Source: Halichondria panicea
Taxonomy: Eukaryota > Porifera > Demospongiae > Suberitida > Halichondriidae
Assembly (NCBI RefSeq): GCF_963675165.1
Contig: NC_087386.1
Location: 4,036,169-4,100,168, forward strand
Direction of reading: 5' to 3'
Length of the DNA: 64,000 nucleotides
Made by a program: the position numbers and the translations under genes. The notes below the pieces were generated by a model. The model was not told where the DNA came from and searched no databases. It was given only the letters and a program-made list of their open reading frames with translations. Of this stretch, positions 35,012-44,669 are shown piece after piece; positions within the stretch are counted from its first letter, which is position 1; every line of letters begins with the position of its first letter.

Positions 35012-35960
35012 CTTTGACTGGAAGTGTGCTGACTTTGATTGGCAGGGACTTGAGGTGACTGTGACTGTCCACTGCTAGCTGCTTGCTGAATTGCAACAGC
35101 CAGGGCACTAGACAACACTCCAACATTCACACTTATTGAGCCTTCAGCCATTGTTGTGACCATGTGGCAGGTTATGTAACAGTCATGTGACTATCACTTG
35201 TAATGTAACAAAACCACACCCTGAAAAGCACACATCCTCCACTGACATTTATAAATACACATGGACATTTATAAATACCCATTGACATTTATAAATACAC
35301 ATGGACATTTATAAATACCCATGGACATATAATAAATACCCATGGACATTTATATATACCCATGGACATTTATAAATACCCATGGACATTTATATATACC
35401 CATGGACATTTATAAATACCCATGGACATTTATATATACCCATGGACATATATAAATACCCAAGGACATATATAAATACCCATGGACATTTATAAATACA
35501 CATGGACATTTATAAATACCCATGGACATTTATAAATATCCATTGACATTTATAAATACCCATGGACATATAATAAATACCCATGGACATTTATATATAC
35601 CCATGGACATTTATAAATACCCATTGACATTTATAAATACACATGGACATTTATAAATACCCATGGACATATAATAAATACCCATGGACATTTGTAAATA
35701 CCCATGGACATTTATATATACCCATGGACATTTATATATACCCATGGACATTTATATATACCCATGGACATTTATAAATACCCATGGACATATATAAATG
35801 TCTATGGGTATTTATAAATACCTGTGGACATTTATAAATGTCTACGGGTATTTATAAATACCCGTGGATATATATAAATACCCATGGACATTTATAAATA
35901 CCCATGGACATATATATATGTCTCACTTTTACATAGTTTTGACACAAACGGCACCTCATA
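35012..35960 (-). repeat. Right TIR: first HECT exon, promoter and satellite array
   Basis: Inverted match of 24487-25624. The tip (35917-35960) is identical to the left tip. The array (about 35250-35916) has fewer units and several aataaatac variants. The inner part includes the start codon at 35151 and the whole first HECT exon, with donor GT at 35011-35010. The following bases, 35961-35966, are tagaca. Confidence 0.9.
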
Positions 35961-35966
35961 TAGACA

Positions 35967-37330
35967 AAGCATCGGCCCCTATGTATACATTATTAGATAT
36001 GGACCGACGAAAATATAAAATTTCATTTTGCTGCCACAAAGGTGAGACACTGCATCAGGTGCATTAATGAGTTGTCTTTTACTGCCACCACTGCTCTGAA
36101 TGGAAATGGACCGATAGGCCTGGCCAATGTCTCCCCCAAACTAACGATGCTATGACTATAGGCGTCATTTCCTTTGCCGCAATGTACTTTGCCGGTGGCC
36201 ATTTGTATTGAAACCACTGATTGCCCGAAAATATTCCGCACCCCCAGAAGCCTGACGCGTCTGAGTAGACGTGTATGTGTGGGTGTTGGTTGGTAGAGCA
36301 TTGATGTGCCGTTCCAATGTCTAGTGAAGGTACATTATATCAGATCGTGCCGCAACGTTGAGACGTATATATCCGTCGAGATGATTGACTATTGTTGCTA
36401 GGTCAATTAGGCGGCGAAGAAAGGATCTGCCCTGTATGACTACCTTAGCGGCATGTTGAAGGTGACCGATCAGGGACAGTAGATCTCGTTTTCGTGTGGG
36501 TTTTATGTTACCCCATTCTTGCAACGATTGGCACAGGCGGGCCAGTTTGTCTGCTGGTAGGCAGATAATGCGAGCTCTTGAGTCCAATTCCAAGCCTAAG
36601 AAGGTGATGCACGACGTCGGGCCTGGATTCTTCCAATGGAACGCCTAGGCCTTCGCATGTTCTTTTAATGATAGACAGGTTGTTACTGCAATGAGGGGAG
36701 TCTGCGGGGCCAATGGTTATATAGTCGTCCTGATAGTGGAAGATTGGCTGTGCTCCGTTTTGTTCGATGATCCATTGGAGAGCATCTGCCAGTGTGGTGA
36801 AAATGAACGGTGCCGGTCGTAGGCCGAATGGCAAGACTTTGTCCACTAGGATCTCATTGTCCCATTGCATCGTCAGTAAGTGTCGGTCATCTGGGTGGAC
36901 CCGGCACGTTGCGATAGGCATGTTTTACGTCAATTTTTGCCCCGGGAGAGACTATTTCGTCAATTTTTACGTACGAAACCGAGCAGAGGGTCTTGTCAAT
37001 CTCGTTGTTGACGCTATGTCCGTCTGGGGATGATAGGTCTCCTGCATTTGCCCGGTTTGGGTTTTTGGGGATGACGCCGAAGGGGCTAATTTTGTTTGAA
37101 GCGATGCGTCCGGCTACCCTTTCTCGTAGATATTCCGTGACGATTTGGGGTGATCAATAGCTGATCGCATGTTGGAATGAGCGCTCACAAAGCTGACAGA
37201 ATGGTTATTGAAACCTATCCTGAAGCCGTTGGTTATGCCCAAGCTCTTTATCTGGGTGGTTGTATAACCCCTGTGCCCATGCTGTTAGGTTTAATGGGGT
37301 CACAATGTTGCGGAGGTGGGGTGGGAGCTT
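35967..37330 (-). pseudogene. DIRS-like element, reverse transcriptase and RNase H part
   Basis: Minus-strand blocks in several frames: TNGFRIGFNNHSVSF (about 37230), ISPFGVIPKNPN (about 37080), SSPDGHSVNNEIDKT (about 37030), LPFGLRPAPFIF (about 36835), IFHYQDDYITIG with the YQDD active site (about 36740), LLSLIGHLQHAAKVVIQGRS (connection, about 36460), and an RNase H-like tail to about 36030. The GFRIGF, FGVIPK and VND-like signatures are characteristic of DIRS RTs. Stops and frameshifts make it inactive. The gene is interrupted at 35966/24481 by the integrase-HECT transposon. Confidence 0.75.
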
Positions 37331-37476
37331 GAATGGGGTAGTGGATTGGTGGAGCGATAAGGCTAAAAGTTGGTCCGTGTAGGGGTATGCGATTCTGTGG
37401 GGGAGAAGTGAATGGTTACCTTTTATTTTATTTAATCTACTTTTTTTTGCATTCTGTATCCCTGTACACCTCCAAA

Positions 37477-38243
37477 CTACTTTAATTTGTATTGATAAGA
37501 ACCCAACACACGCACGAGCACTTGGTTCAGTGGTTCAATTGGTTTCATATCCAATGCTGCTTCAATTGCTTCCATGATTGCTTCCATGTCCCCTGCACAT
37601 GGGTTCGGGGTGTGGGCCTTGGCATATACGACATAGACGACATAGTGCCTAAAATTGCACTTCAAGCCGTATTTGCACACATTTCTATTGAAGTTCACGC
37701 ATATAAGTCTGGTTGAGCTTGTGTCGGTGTAGGCTGCCCGTTTTGCGTGGCCGTTTTTTTGGTAGTTCCCGGGTTTTAGCATATGGACAATTCGGTTGCA
37801 CATGGTCTACCGAGTGGCAGTTCCAACACCAGCTGTCCTGCTTTAGCGTTTGATTGTGACATAGTCTATTTTCGACCAGTCGGTGTTAGCCGCGTCCGCC
37901 GCTTCCGCCCTGAAGCTATTGTCGTAGGCCACCCACAATGGCCTACGGAACCGTTGACGCGATTGTTTTCTGGTACAGGAGAAGCCCTTTCTGGGTACCT
38001 TGAGAGGATGACAGCCGCATATATGGAGAAAGATTGGAGCCACGTCTCGAAGTCTGGTATGAGCCGCTTTGCTGGTACTACAAAGAGATTGCCAACTTTT
38101 TCAAGTGTCGTTTTTATTTCGGAATTAGAATACGATAGAGCTGACTCAATGTCTTTGAGAGCCATCGCAACAACTGGGTCCGGTGTACAAAATCTCAGCA
38201 CTTTTGCATAGAGTAAAAACGTAAAATCTACCAATGCACACAC
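37477..38243 (-). pseudogene. DIRS-like element, gag-like region
   Basis: The ORF 38243-37866 includes DFETWLQSFSIYAAVILSRY and PERA, resembling the conserved core of DIRS gag proteins. The ORF 37803-37477 has RLICVNFNRNVCKYGLKCNF and RH, a C-x8-C-x5-C-x3-H zinc finger, then further Cys/His. They are in different frames. This is the 5' coding part of the element continued at 35967-37330 and 22861-24480. Confidence 0.65.
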
Positions 38244-38518
38244 AATCTAGCTAAAGGTGCTTGGAAAGTCATCAAAAGCATTTATAACAGCTTGAAAAGT
38301 CATTCTTCTAGTAACTCCCTCTATCTCTCTCTCTCTCTGCAGCTGCTAACACATCGGACATTGATGCCACCCTCCGTTTCGTATTTCTGAATCTGGGAAG
38401 TGAGAATGACACTTCGTTCACATGTACTACTGAGGGGAACTATTTTCTCACACAACATGGAATGAGCGCGCGTGCGCATTACATTCATAGGAATAATTAA
38501 AGGGTGTGTCCAAAGAGA

Positions 38519-39760
38519 TCAATTTCCCTTATTGGGGCCAACACAGTAATTGCTTACCATAAACACCTTGATCTGAAATAAAACAACGATTGGTTTTAAA
38601 CACCCTACGAGAAATTTCTTTCTCTTTACCTCGATCAGTGACTTGGTTTTGCAGAATGAAACGATTTCCTGTACCGTGGTAGTCAGTAGCTCTAGAGAAG
38701 TAGGTACCATAGTAGCAGGCCTAGCCTGATTAGCAGCAAATTTAACCACATCTTCGAATGGCAGAGACTCTTTGCTGTGTTCCAAAACCTGCAGTAATTA
38801 TACTGACCTTTTTGAAAAAAGAGGAGAGTGGCCCAGTTTTTGCACGTCCTTTCACTAAATACTCCCCTCAATCTGTCTTTAACTATCAGCACTTCTTCGC
38901 GCAACTTCTTAGGTTGCTCTCCCAGAGCAATTGCATACTTCACCTCTGTTCACTAGGTCCGCAAACACCTCTTCTTCCTTGTCACCACTGGGTCCAATTA
39001 TTGTTATGAGGCAAAAGTTTAGAATCGTGGCACGAGTGCACACCATGAAAAGAATTGTAGATGAGTGTAAAATGAGGTTTAAATTTTTTGGTACCTTTCC
39101 TCTTTCTTTTAATTACTCGCAACTAGAGGAATTGAAAGTGGCTTTAGTGGTCCACTGCGCAGATTTGCTGTTTGGCAGCCATTAAACAAATCTACGATCA
39201 GGCTGTTGATGTCCACACTGCTGCCTTTTTATGTGGCCTTAGGGAGGTCATCAATGGCATATGGCAATGAAGAGAGGGAATGACCTCTCGAGGAAAAAGG
39301 CCTTAACGTACATGGATGACTGTATCGAACCTATAGATTAATTGATGTCGATTTCCCTGTCTCGGAGGCCACAACAATAGGACAACCAGACAGTACTTCA
39401 ACAATTTTCGAATAGTGCATGGCCATGACACCACCACTGACCATGAGCAAACCAGCCAGGTAGTTGTGTTTCAGCGCAACCTTCATTGCTGAAAGGAGGC
39501 AAGAGTAATATATGATCGATCAATAAATGTTGACTAATAATGATGACGTCTATGTGTGATTTACCTGAACACTGCCGTTCAGCACCCACACCTTCTCACA
39601 AGGCTGCAACCCTATAACACACGCTGCCTTCTTAATTGGCAACTGTCCGGTAGAATTCTTCAAAAATTGAAGGTAGGACCCAAACTGCTACTCATTGAGA
39701 ACCAATGACATTCCTCCACAGTGACTCCCAAATGAGCCGTACACTGCCGATTCCATGGTG
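38519..39760 (-). pseudogene. P-loop ATPase family relic, copy 3
   Basis: Minus strand. CEKVWVLNGSVQ (about 39585-39550) parallels SDIWVLNDKIQL in copy 2. HNYLAGLLMVSGGVMAMHYS (about 39470-39410) parallels NNYVPASMLIASAGLAMHYE. IVVASETGKSTSINL (about 39380) carries the Walker A GKS/T. PYAIDDLPK (about 39260) resembles the acidic Walker B-like YDDPSD of copy 2. A further exon-like block is MVPTSLELLTTTVQEIVSFC (about 38710-38650). Stops and frame changes are frequent. The order on this strand puts the OTU/CXC-like module (40573-41045) upstream. Confidence 0.55.
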
Positions 39761-40572
39761 AAAAAACATTGCCTGCATGCATAAAACTAGTGACGTTCTA
39801 TAATGTTATTTCAAAAACATGTTATCTTTCACTTCAATGCTCCGTTTCACCACAGCCATGTAGCCAGTGTTACCACCAGCTTCAACCAACGATGTAAGTT
39901 TCATTGCAAAATCTCCCTTGCTGTCAGACAAGGAGCCATCTTTTTGCACCAAGTGCATGCTACATGTTTCCCAGCTGATGGAGAAGTTAGTTTCTGGTCT
40001 GCCACTCCTAGTAGGTGTACTCGTACTCTACATGTTCAGAAAAATACTTAATCTGTGTAGCAATATCCATATGCATGCAACTTACTGAGATTCCACTCTG
40101 TTGACTCAAAACTACAGTTTCATCCCATAATGTGATCAAAGCTTTTAGAAAAAACCACACATCAAATGCAAACTCTTGTCTATTGCTATTGCATGCATGC
40201 ACATGGTTCAGTCAGCTGCAAATTGCATGACTGCATGGCACAAAATTGTTGATGAACGAAATCTGATACCCCAATTAACCCATGGTCATGTATATAACGC
40301 AGCTCACGCATATTTTTGTAGAATTAGAGATTCAAGTTAATTGACACTCTTGATATAATTATACAGTGACTATTATATATACCGCATGGAACAAGTGACC
40401 ATGCATAGTTTCTTGTTATAATTTATGGTACGTATTATGCCAATACCACAATTGATAACATGTAATTGAGTAAACATGTAATTGAGTATATACTAATGTT
40501 TGTCCCGAAAAATGTACATTATCTTTGCAGTCACTTGAGACAAACTTTTGCATTCGATATGCGGAGAAGGTT

Positions 40573-41045
40573 CTACTGTGCAAAAACTAGCGTTACTGTA
40601 GTAGTGACGTGATTGTAGGCATCATAGCATGATTTAGTATAAAAAAATTCACAGAGAATTTCTTGAAGAACAACAGATTCAAAAGAGGACCAAGCACCAC
40701 GTTTTATTTCTTCTCCTTTATCTTCACCAAAGCGTTTGCTGATATAGGCAAACAAATTTGAAGATCATGGGGATGCCGCTTTATCCGTGTTTTCTTTTTG
40801 AGAGGCTTTTCTTTTTCGCCAAAGGGATTTTTGCAGCCATTACACCTGCAAGCGCTCGAACATGCCTGATTGTTTTTTAAGCACAAACATCTGCTTTTAT
40901 ACATTCAACTTGTGGCAGGAGATCCTTTACTATTCACCCCACAATTGCATTTCAATTTTTTAGCTGCATCAAAGCCAGTCACCCCATCTGTAGTGACGGG
41001 ATTTACACCGTCATAATGCCCCTTGCCACCTTCATAGTAAACTAA
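40573..41045 (-). pseudogene. OTU-end/CXC-like cysteine-rich module
   Basis: Minus strand. VYYEGGKGHYDGVNP (about 41040-41000) resembles the end of OTU-type cysteine proteases, where a late His lies in an HYD-like motif. KLKCNCGVNSKG is followed, in the ORF from 40904, by SRCLCLKNNQACSSACRCNG and CKNPFGEK, a CXC (tesmin-like) cysteine pattern. The catalytic Cys and Asp of an OTU domain are not seen here, so only the end of the domain is proposed. Downstream lies the P-loop relic copy 3. Confidence 0.45.
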
Positions 41046-41073
41046 AAAAACAGTTACGTTGTTAACAGCATTC

Positions 41074-41127
41074 TCTAGTGTAATGTAGGGGTTGCTGAGA
41101 CGGTCTTAGAATTTCTGGTGTAATGTA
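41074..41127. repeat. 40-bp tandem duplication split by an insertion
   Basis: A unit starting tctagtgtaatgtaggggtt occupies 41074-41113. The second unit starts at 41114 (tctggtgtaatgta), is interrupted by the element at 41128-42870, and finishes at 42871-42898. This explains the identical flanks of the inserted element. Confidence 0.8.
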
Positions 41128-42870
41128 CACTGTTAAAAACGGGGTGTTAATCAACACACTAAATTTTATTGGTGAATGTCAGTGTGTGTTAATGAGCACC
41201 CCAGTGTTCACTAACACACGAAGTGGGTTAACAGAACACACCAACTGAGTAGTGTGTAACGTAACACACACACTTCACGTAAAGGAACACACTGATACCC
41301 TAGGCCCAACTGTAATTCATACACACTATGCTTTTTACACCACTGTACAGGCAAAACAGCCCAGAGATTATGTCACAATTATAAAACTTATAATCGATAA
41401 CAACAAATATCTACGCAACAAACTTTTATGGATAACCATTAAACAAAAACATATTAAAGGTTTCAAGTTACTATATAGCAGTTAATCTTGTGAGTAAACC
41501 ACAGCCAGCTGCACCTGCACAGAGAATTATATGAGTATGAGTACAGTGGTGTAATAATACTACATTTCAATGCTGCTATAACAAATGGGAGCCAGCTAAG
41601 AGAAAATCAGTTCATATAATATTATATATAGCTTGGTCCAGTGTATAAAATTGACAATGGGGGCTTGAGAGAATTTGCATACTGAATAGATCAACTTTTT
41701 AACTTATCTTTAGTATATCCTGCTGTTATCTTGGCTCTCAGAGCAGCCTGGAAAGACTACTGCTGCATTCTCTGTCTCATCTTGTGCCATGTGGCCACTG
41801 GCTCTGGATCACATGATCAATTTTCCTGCTATCTAATTATAGAACAGATAGACTAATTATAGAATGCACATGCGCAGCAGTGCAGTTGCCGTAGCAATCT
41901 TCAGAGCAGCTGCTTTTCTTTTTGATCAAGTCCACGTACCAAGTCTAGTCCTGATCCTTTGAGAAGTCTTTAGACCCGTACTGTTCTATGCATTCAGAGC
42001 TCAAGGGGAAGAGAAGTTTTCAAGTCATAAAGTAAGAGTGAACTTATTAATTGCAATTATGGTAAATAACTGTGCTCATGTAGAAACAAACGGGCATTAA
42101 GTTGAAGGTCAATTTCCAGCCACTCTAAAGCTGTTGTGATGCTACTGTTTAGGTGAGTTTTTAAATTGTAAAGATGTTAATCTTCTATAGATAATATAAT
42201 TATGAGGTTTTTGTCAAGTTAAGTCCCTTCACACCGTGCTGTTCTTTGCTCTAAAGGAGAGCAGAAGTATCAAGTCATCAGCACAAAAGGTAAGAATGAA
42301 CTAGTGATTAATTAATTACAGCCATGTCTTGTTTTATGTACATAGAAAAAAGGTCCGTCATAAAGTTGGACGTCAATCACTCTGAAGCTGATTGTAACGC
42401 TGCTGTTTAGGTGAGAAATTGATTCTGTTATTCAGGAATAATAATTTTCTATTATAGGTGGAGCGCTGTTAATGTTGTCAAATCTTTGCGAGGGAGCAGA
42501 AATCAAACCTGCAGAGGGTACCAAACGATGTAACTATTTTGTACACTTTCTTAGATAGATTAGTCATAGGATGTTTTACTTCGTTCACTGTTAATCATTT
42601 AATTTGAAGTATGCTGTATCAATGCAATGTCTCTTGTTGCTATGACAATGTGATGTACTTGTAACACTTATATGCATGTCATGTGAGCACATTACCTATA
42701 CAGTGCGTGCTATGTAAACACTTATATGCATGTCATGTGAGCACACTACCACCAGTGTTGATTAACACACTCCAGAGTGTGTGTTGATCAACACATCTCA
42801 GTGTGTTAAACTTAAACAGTGCAACGAGCACACTAAATGCGTGTTAATTAACACACCATTTTTAACAGTG
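41128..42870. mobile_element. Non-autonomous TIR element, 1.74 kb, TA target
   Basis: The ends are cactgttaaaaa and its inverse tttttaacagtg, flanked by TA on both sides. The subterminal regions (41140-41290 and 42750-42855) are full of gtgttaatcaacacac-type palindromes. Internally two diverged direct copies of about 200 bp (about 41940-42150 and 42230-42415) share cactctaaagctg-like and ctgtttaggtgag words, with a third partial copy from 42460. No ORF. The TA target fits Tc1/mariner-type mobilisation. Confidence 0.8.
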
Positions 42871-43247
42871 TAGGGGTTGCTGAGACGGTCTTAGAATTAC
42901 GAAGTTCACAAATAAGGCATTTGACATGGCTAGAGGCATTAAATTCCCAATGCTACTATCGAAATACCCACTAACAAGAAATTTAGAAGTTTCTTCCTGA
43001 TACTCGTCTTGCTGAAGTGTAGTGAAACACCGATAGTGCTCTCGCTTCTATTGTACTACCGCAATATCATTTGGGGGCATGGCTTTCATTTGCGAGCTAT
43101 TTAGCCATTACAGTAGACGGTAAGCGTTAAAACGTTCGATCTGGAGTTCCACGTGCAGGATAGGGCCTATATTTAGCATAGTTAACCAGTTAACAAGATT
43201 ACAGAGAGTTTTGATCCACAATTATATGGTCTAGATTTTTCTAAACT

Positions 43248-43783
43248 GGGTGTGTCCATAGATAGAGTAGAAGAGGGATTGGAAACGGAAGTGATTCACG
43301 TGATGTTTTACAATGAAGTCTACGTAGTGGCTCTGGGACTCCCGCAAAAGCCCGGGAAACTTATTGTGTCCAAAGCATACATCTTAGAGCTACCCCCATT
43401 ACTGAATCACATGCCCCCTGATAGTAGGTATCAATTGGAAACCGTGAAAGAAAATATAATCTCGATTGTCGTGAAGTAGCTAGAGGTACACAGAGCGCTT
43501 TTTCATGCTTGTGTTCCTATAGTACCTTTGATATAGCTAAGGCTTTGTAACTAAATAGTGTCCTGTGTCCCAAATGGCCTCAAGTATTAGAGAAAGTTGA
43601 TGTTTAGCAGCAGAACTGCTCATGGACTTCTTACAGAGAGCAAAACAATTCTCATGAATTATTCATGTTTTAGCCCTCGTGTTAAAAAGTAAGCCTCGAT
43701 TAAAACCGCAGAGATACACGGATGGTACTTCAAGGGTACTTCCATTTTTCCAATCCCTTTTCTACTCTATCTATGGTGTGTCA
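43248..43783. mobile_element. Inverted-repeat element, 0.54 kb
   Basis: The left end has tgtccatagatagagtagaa then gagggattggaa. The right end is its reverse complement near 43745-43783. The ORF at 43252-43479 starts inside the repeat and has no recognised motif. Target duplication not resolved. Confidence 0.6.
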
Positions 43784-44149
43784 CAGCAAAAAAGTCTATA
43801 AATTGAATAACACAGGATGTTTCTAAAAAAAACGTTTTGTAATATTGAACAGATATGTTTTCTAAGCGGAACCATTTTTAGCTATTCACTAAAAATGGCT
43901 TGCTGTACCTCTTCTGGGTGATATTTCTTCTTGATTCTTGAGGTAGGCACTAGTAGGATAGTGCTTTAAGTATAGTAAAGGACCTATGTCTCTACTGGCA
44001 GCAGTTTCATAGTCAGACTAACCGTTAGAGACAGAAGGTGTTCCAATTACCGGTAAGACATTCCAAAAAGATCACGTGATCTAGAGGTAAATTAGGGACA
44101 GCGTGTATGCGCATTGGCACCATACCCATAAGAAGATAGTAGGGGGGTG

Positions 44150-44388
44150 CTCCTTGCAGCAAACTATATAGTTTCTCAGTTCTCTGGTACTCCATGCAGT
44201 ATCTATCCGCAACAAACTAGTTCCCCGGTTCTCTGGTACTCCATGCAGTATCACTCAACAACCTAGTTCCCCAGTTCTTTGGTTCTCTGGTTCTCTGGTT
44301 CTCTGGTACTCCATTCAGTATCACTCGCTCCCCAGTTCTCTGGTTCTCTGGTATACTCCATGCAGTATCACTCAACAAACTATATATA
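44150..44388 (+). repeat. Minisatellite: ttctctggtactccatgcag type
   Basis: Irregular units of agttccccagttctctgg, ttctctggtactccatgcag and tatcactcaacaa. The array resumes at 48824 after gypsy element B and occurs in reverse orientation at 61550-62045. Confidence 0.8.
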
Positions 44389-44632
44389 TGTGGTATCCTT
44401 ACGACATGGAACTAACATTAAGATAAAGACTTGTGATTCCGTAAATACTGTACTGTAAACCTGTGATTCCGTAAATACTGTGTTGTGTTAGTTCTAGTGG
44501 TTTCATGTTCTTATTTAGTCATTTCTGTACTATTGTTCTAGAAGGTTCTTTCTAGTATTGTTTTTGTATAAATAGCCTGTGTATTTTGTATGTATCAGAG
44601 TTCTGATTTAATGAATTATTGAAGTTATCTCA
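44389..44632 (+). repeat. 5' LTR of gypsy B
   Basis: 244 bp. It contains a repeated word, tgtgattccgtaaatactgt, and tataaatagcctgtgt near its 3' third, a possible TATA-like promoter element. Confidence 0.95.
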
Positions 44633-44633
44633 C

Positions 44634-44646
44634 TGGCGACGAGGAT
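44634..44646 (+). other. Primer binding site, tRNA-Ser type
   Basis: The text tggcgacgaggat starts one base after the LTR. Its complement atcctcgtcgcca fits the 3' end of an animal tRNA-Ser (GCT type, from memory). Mag-lineage gypsy elements are known to use tRNA-Ser. Confidence 0.65.
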
Positions 44647-44669
44647 TGTGGATCAAGTAGCCTACAGCA

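Larger units (their letters stand above)
27116..35151 (-). pseudogene. HECT-domain E3 ubiquitin ligase, 7 exons, disrupted by retrotransposon
   Basis: Exons (minus): 35151-35012, 34613-34139, 34093-33939, 33882-33751, 33701-33194, 33141-33091 continued at 27807-27459, and 27396-27116. With the nested element removed all junctions are in phase and give about 696 residues. Exon 1 is the shared TIR leader (MAEGSISVNVGVLSSALAV). Exons 2-4 are a charged N-terminal region. Exon 5 starts the HECT domain with FIGEISVDDGGPRRELFSVL and HNVHALAENKFYITGKIVAT. Exon 7 carries LPKTSTCDVSITFPRSF, where Cys is the expected catalytic residue, and ends FGGGP. It resembles the G2E3-like HECT proteins common in animal transposons. 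Its job in the element is unknown; ubiquitin transfer to a host or transposase protein is inference. The only defect seen is the insertion in exon 6. Confidence 0.85.
24487..35960. mobile_element. Integrase + HECT DNA transposon with 1-kb TIRs
   Basis: The ends are perfect inverted copies starting tatgaggtgccgtttgtgtc, flanked by the 6-bp duplication tagaca. The total is 11,474 bp, or about 6.2 kb once the nested retrotransposon (27813-33090 plus its 5-bp duplication) is removed. Two genes point inward from the two TIRs and converge at about 27.0 kb: an rve-type integrase and a HECT E3 ligase. The integrase type suggests the IS3EU/Ginger-like group of eukaryotic DNA transposons, but the superfamily is not settled by eye. 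The element lies inside the DIRS-like element (22861-38243). Confidence 0.9.

Noticed and set aside
27116-35151. HECT gene as an ordinary host gene
   Set aside because: Its first exon and promoter lie inside a TIR that also starts the integrase gene, and the whole is flanked by a target duplication, so it is transposon cargo.
35151-35163. Upstream ATG (35163) as the HECT start
   Set aside because: The equivalent upstream ATG in the left TIR is out of frame, while the MAEG start is present in both TIRs.
41086-42898. 28-bp identical flanks as a target duplication of the 1.74-kb element
   Set aside because: The left copy is 14 bp away from the element end. A pre-existing 40-bp tandem repeat with TA-targeted insertion explains both flanks.
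43252-43479. 75-codon plus-strand ORF
   Set aside because: It starts inside the terminal repeat of a small inverted-repeat element and has no motif.
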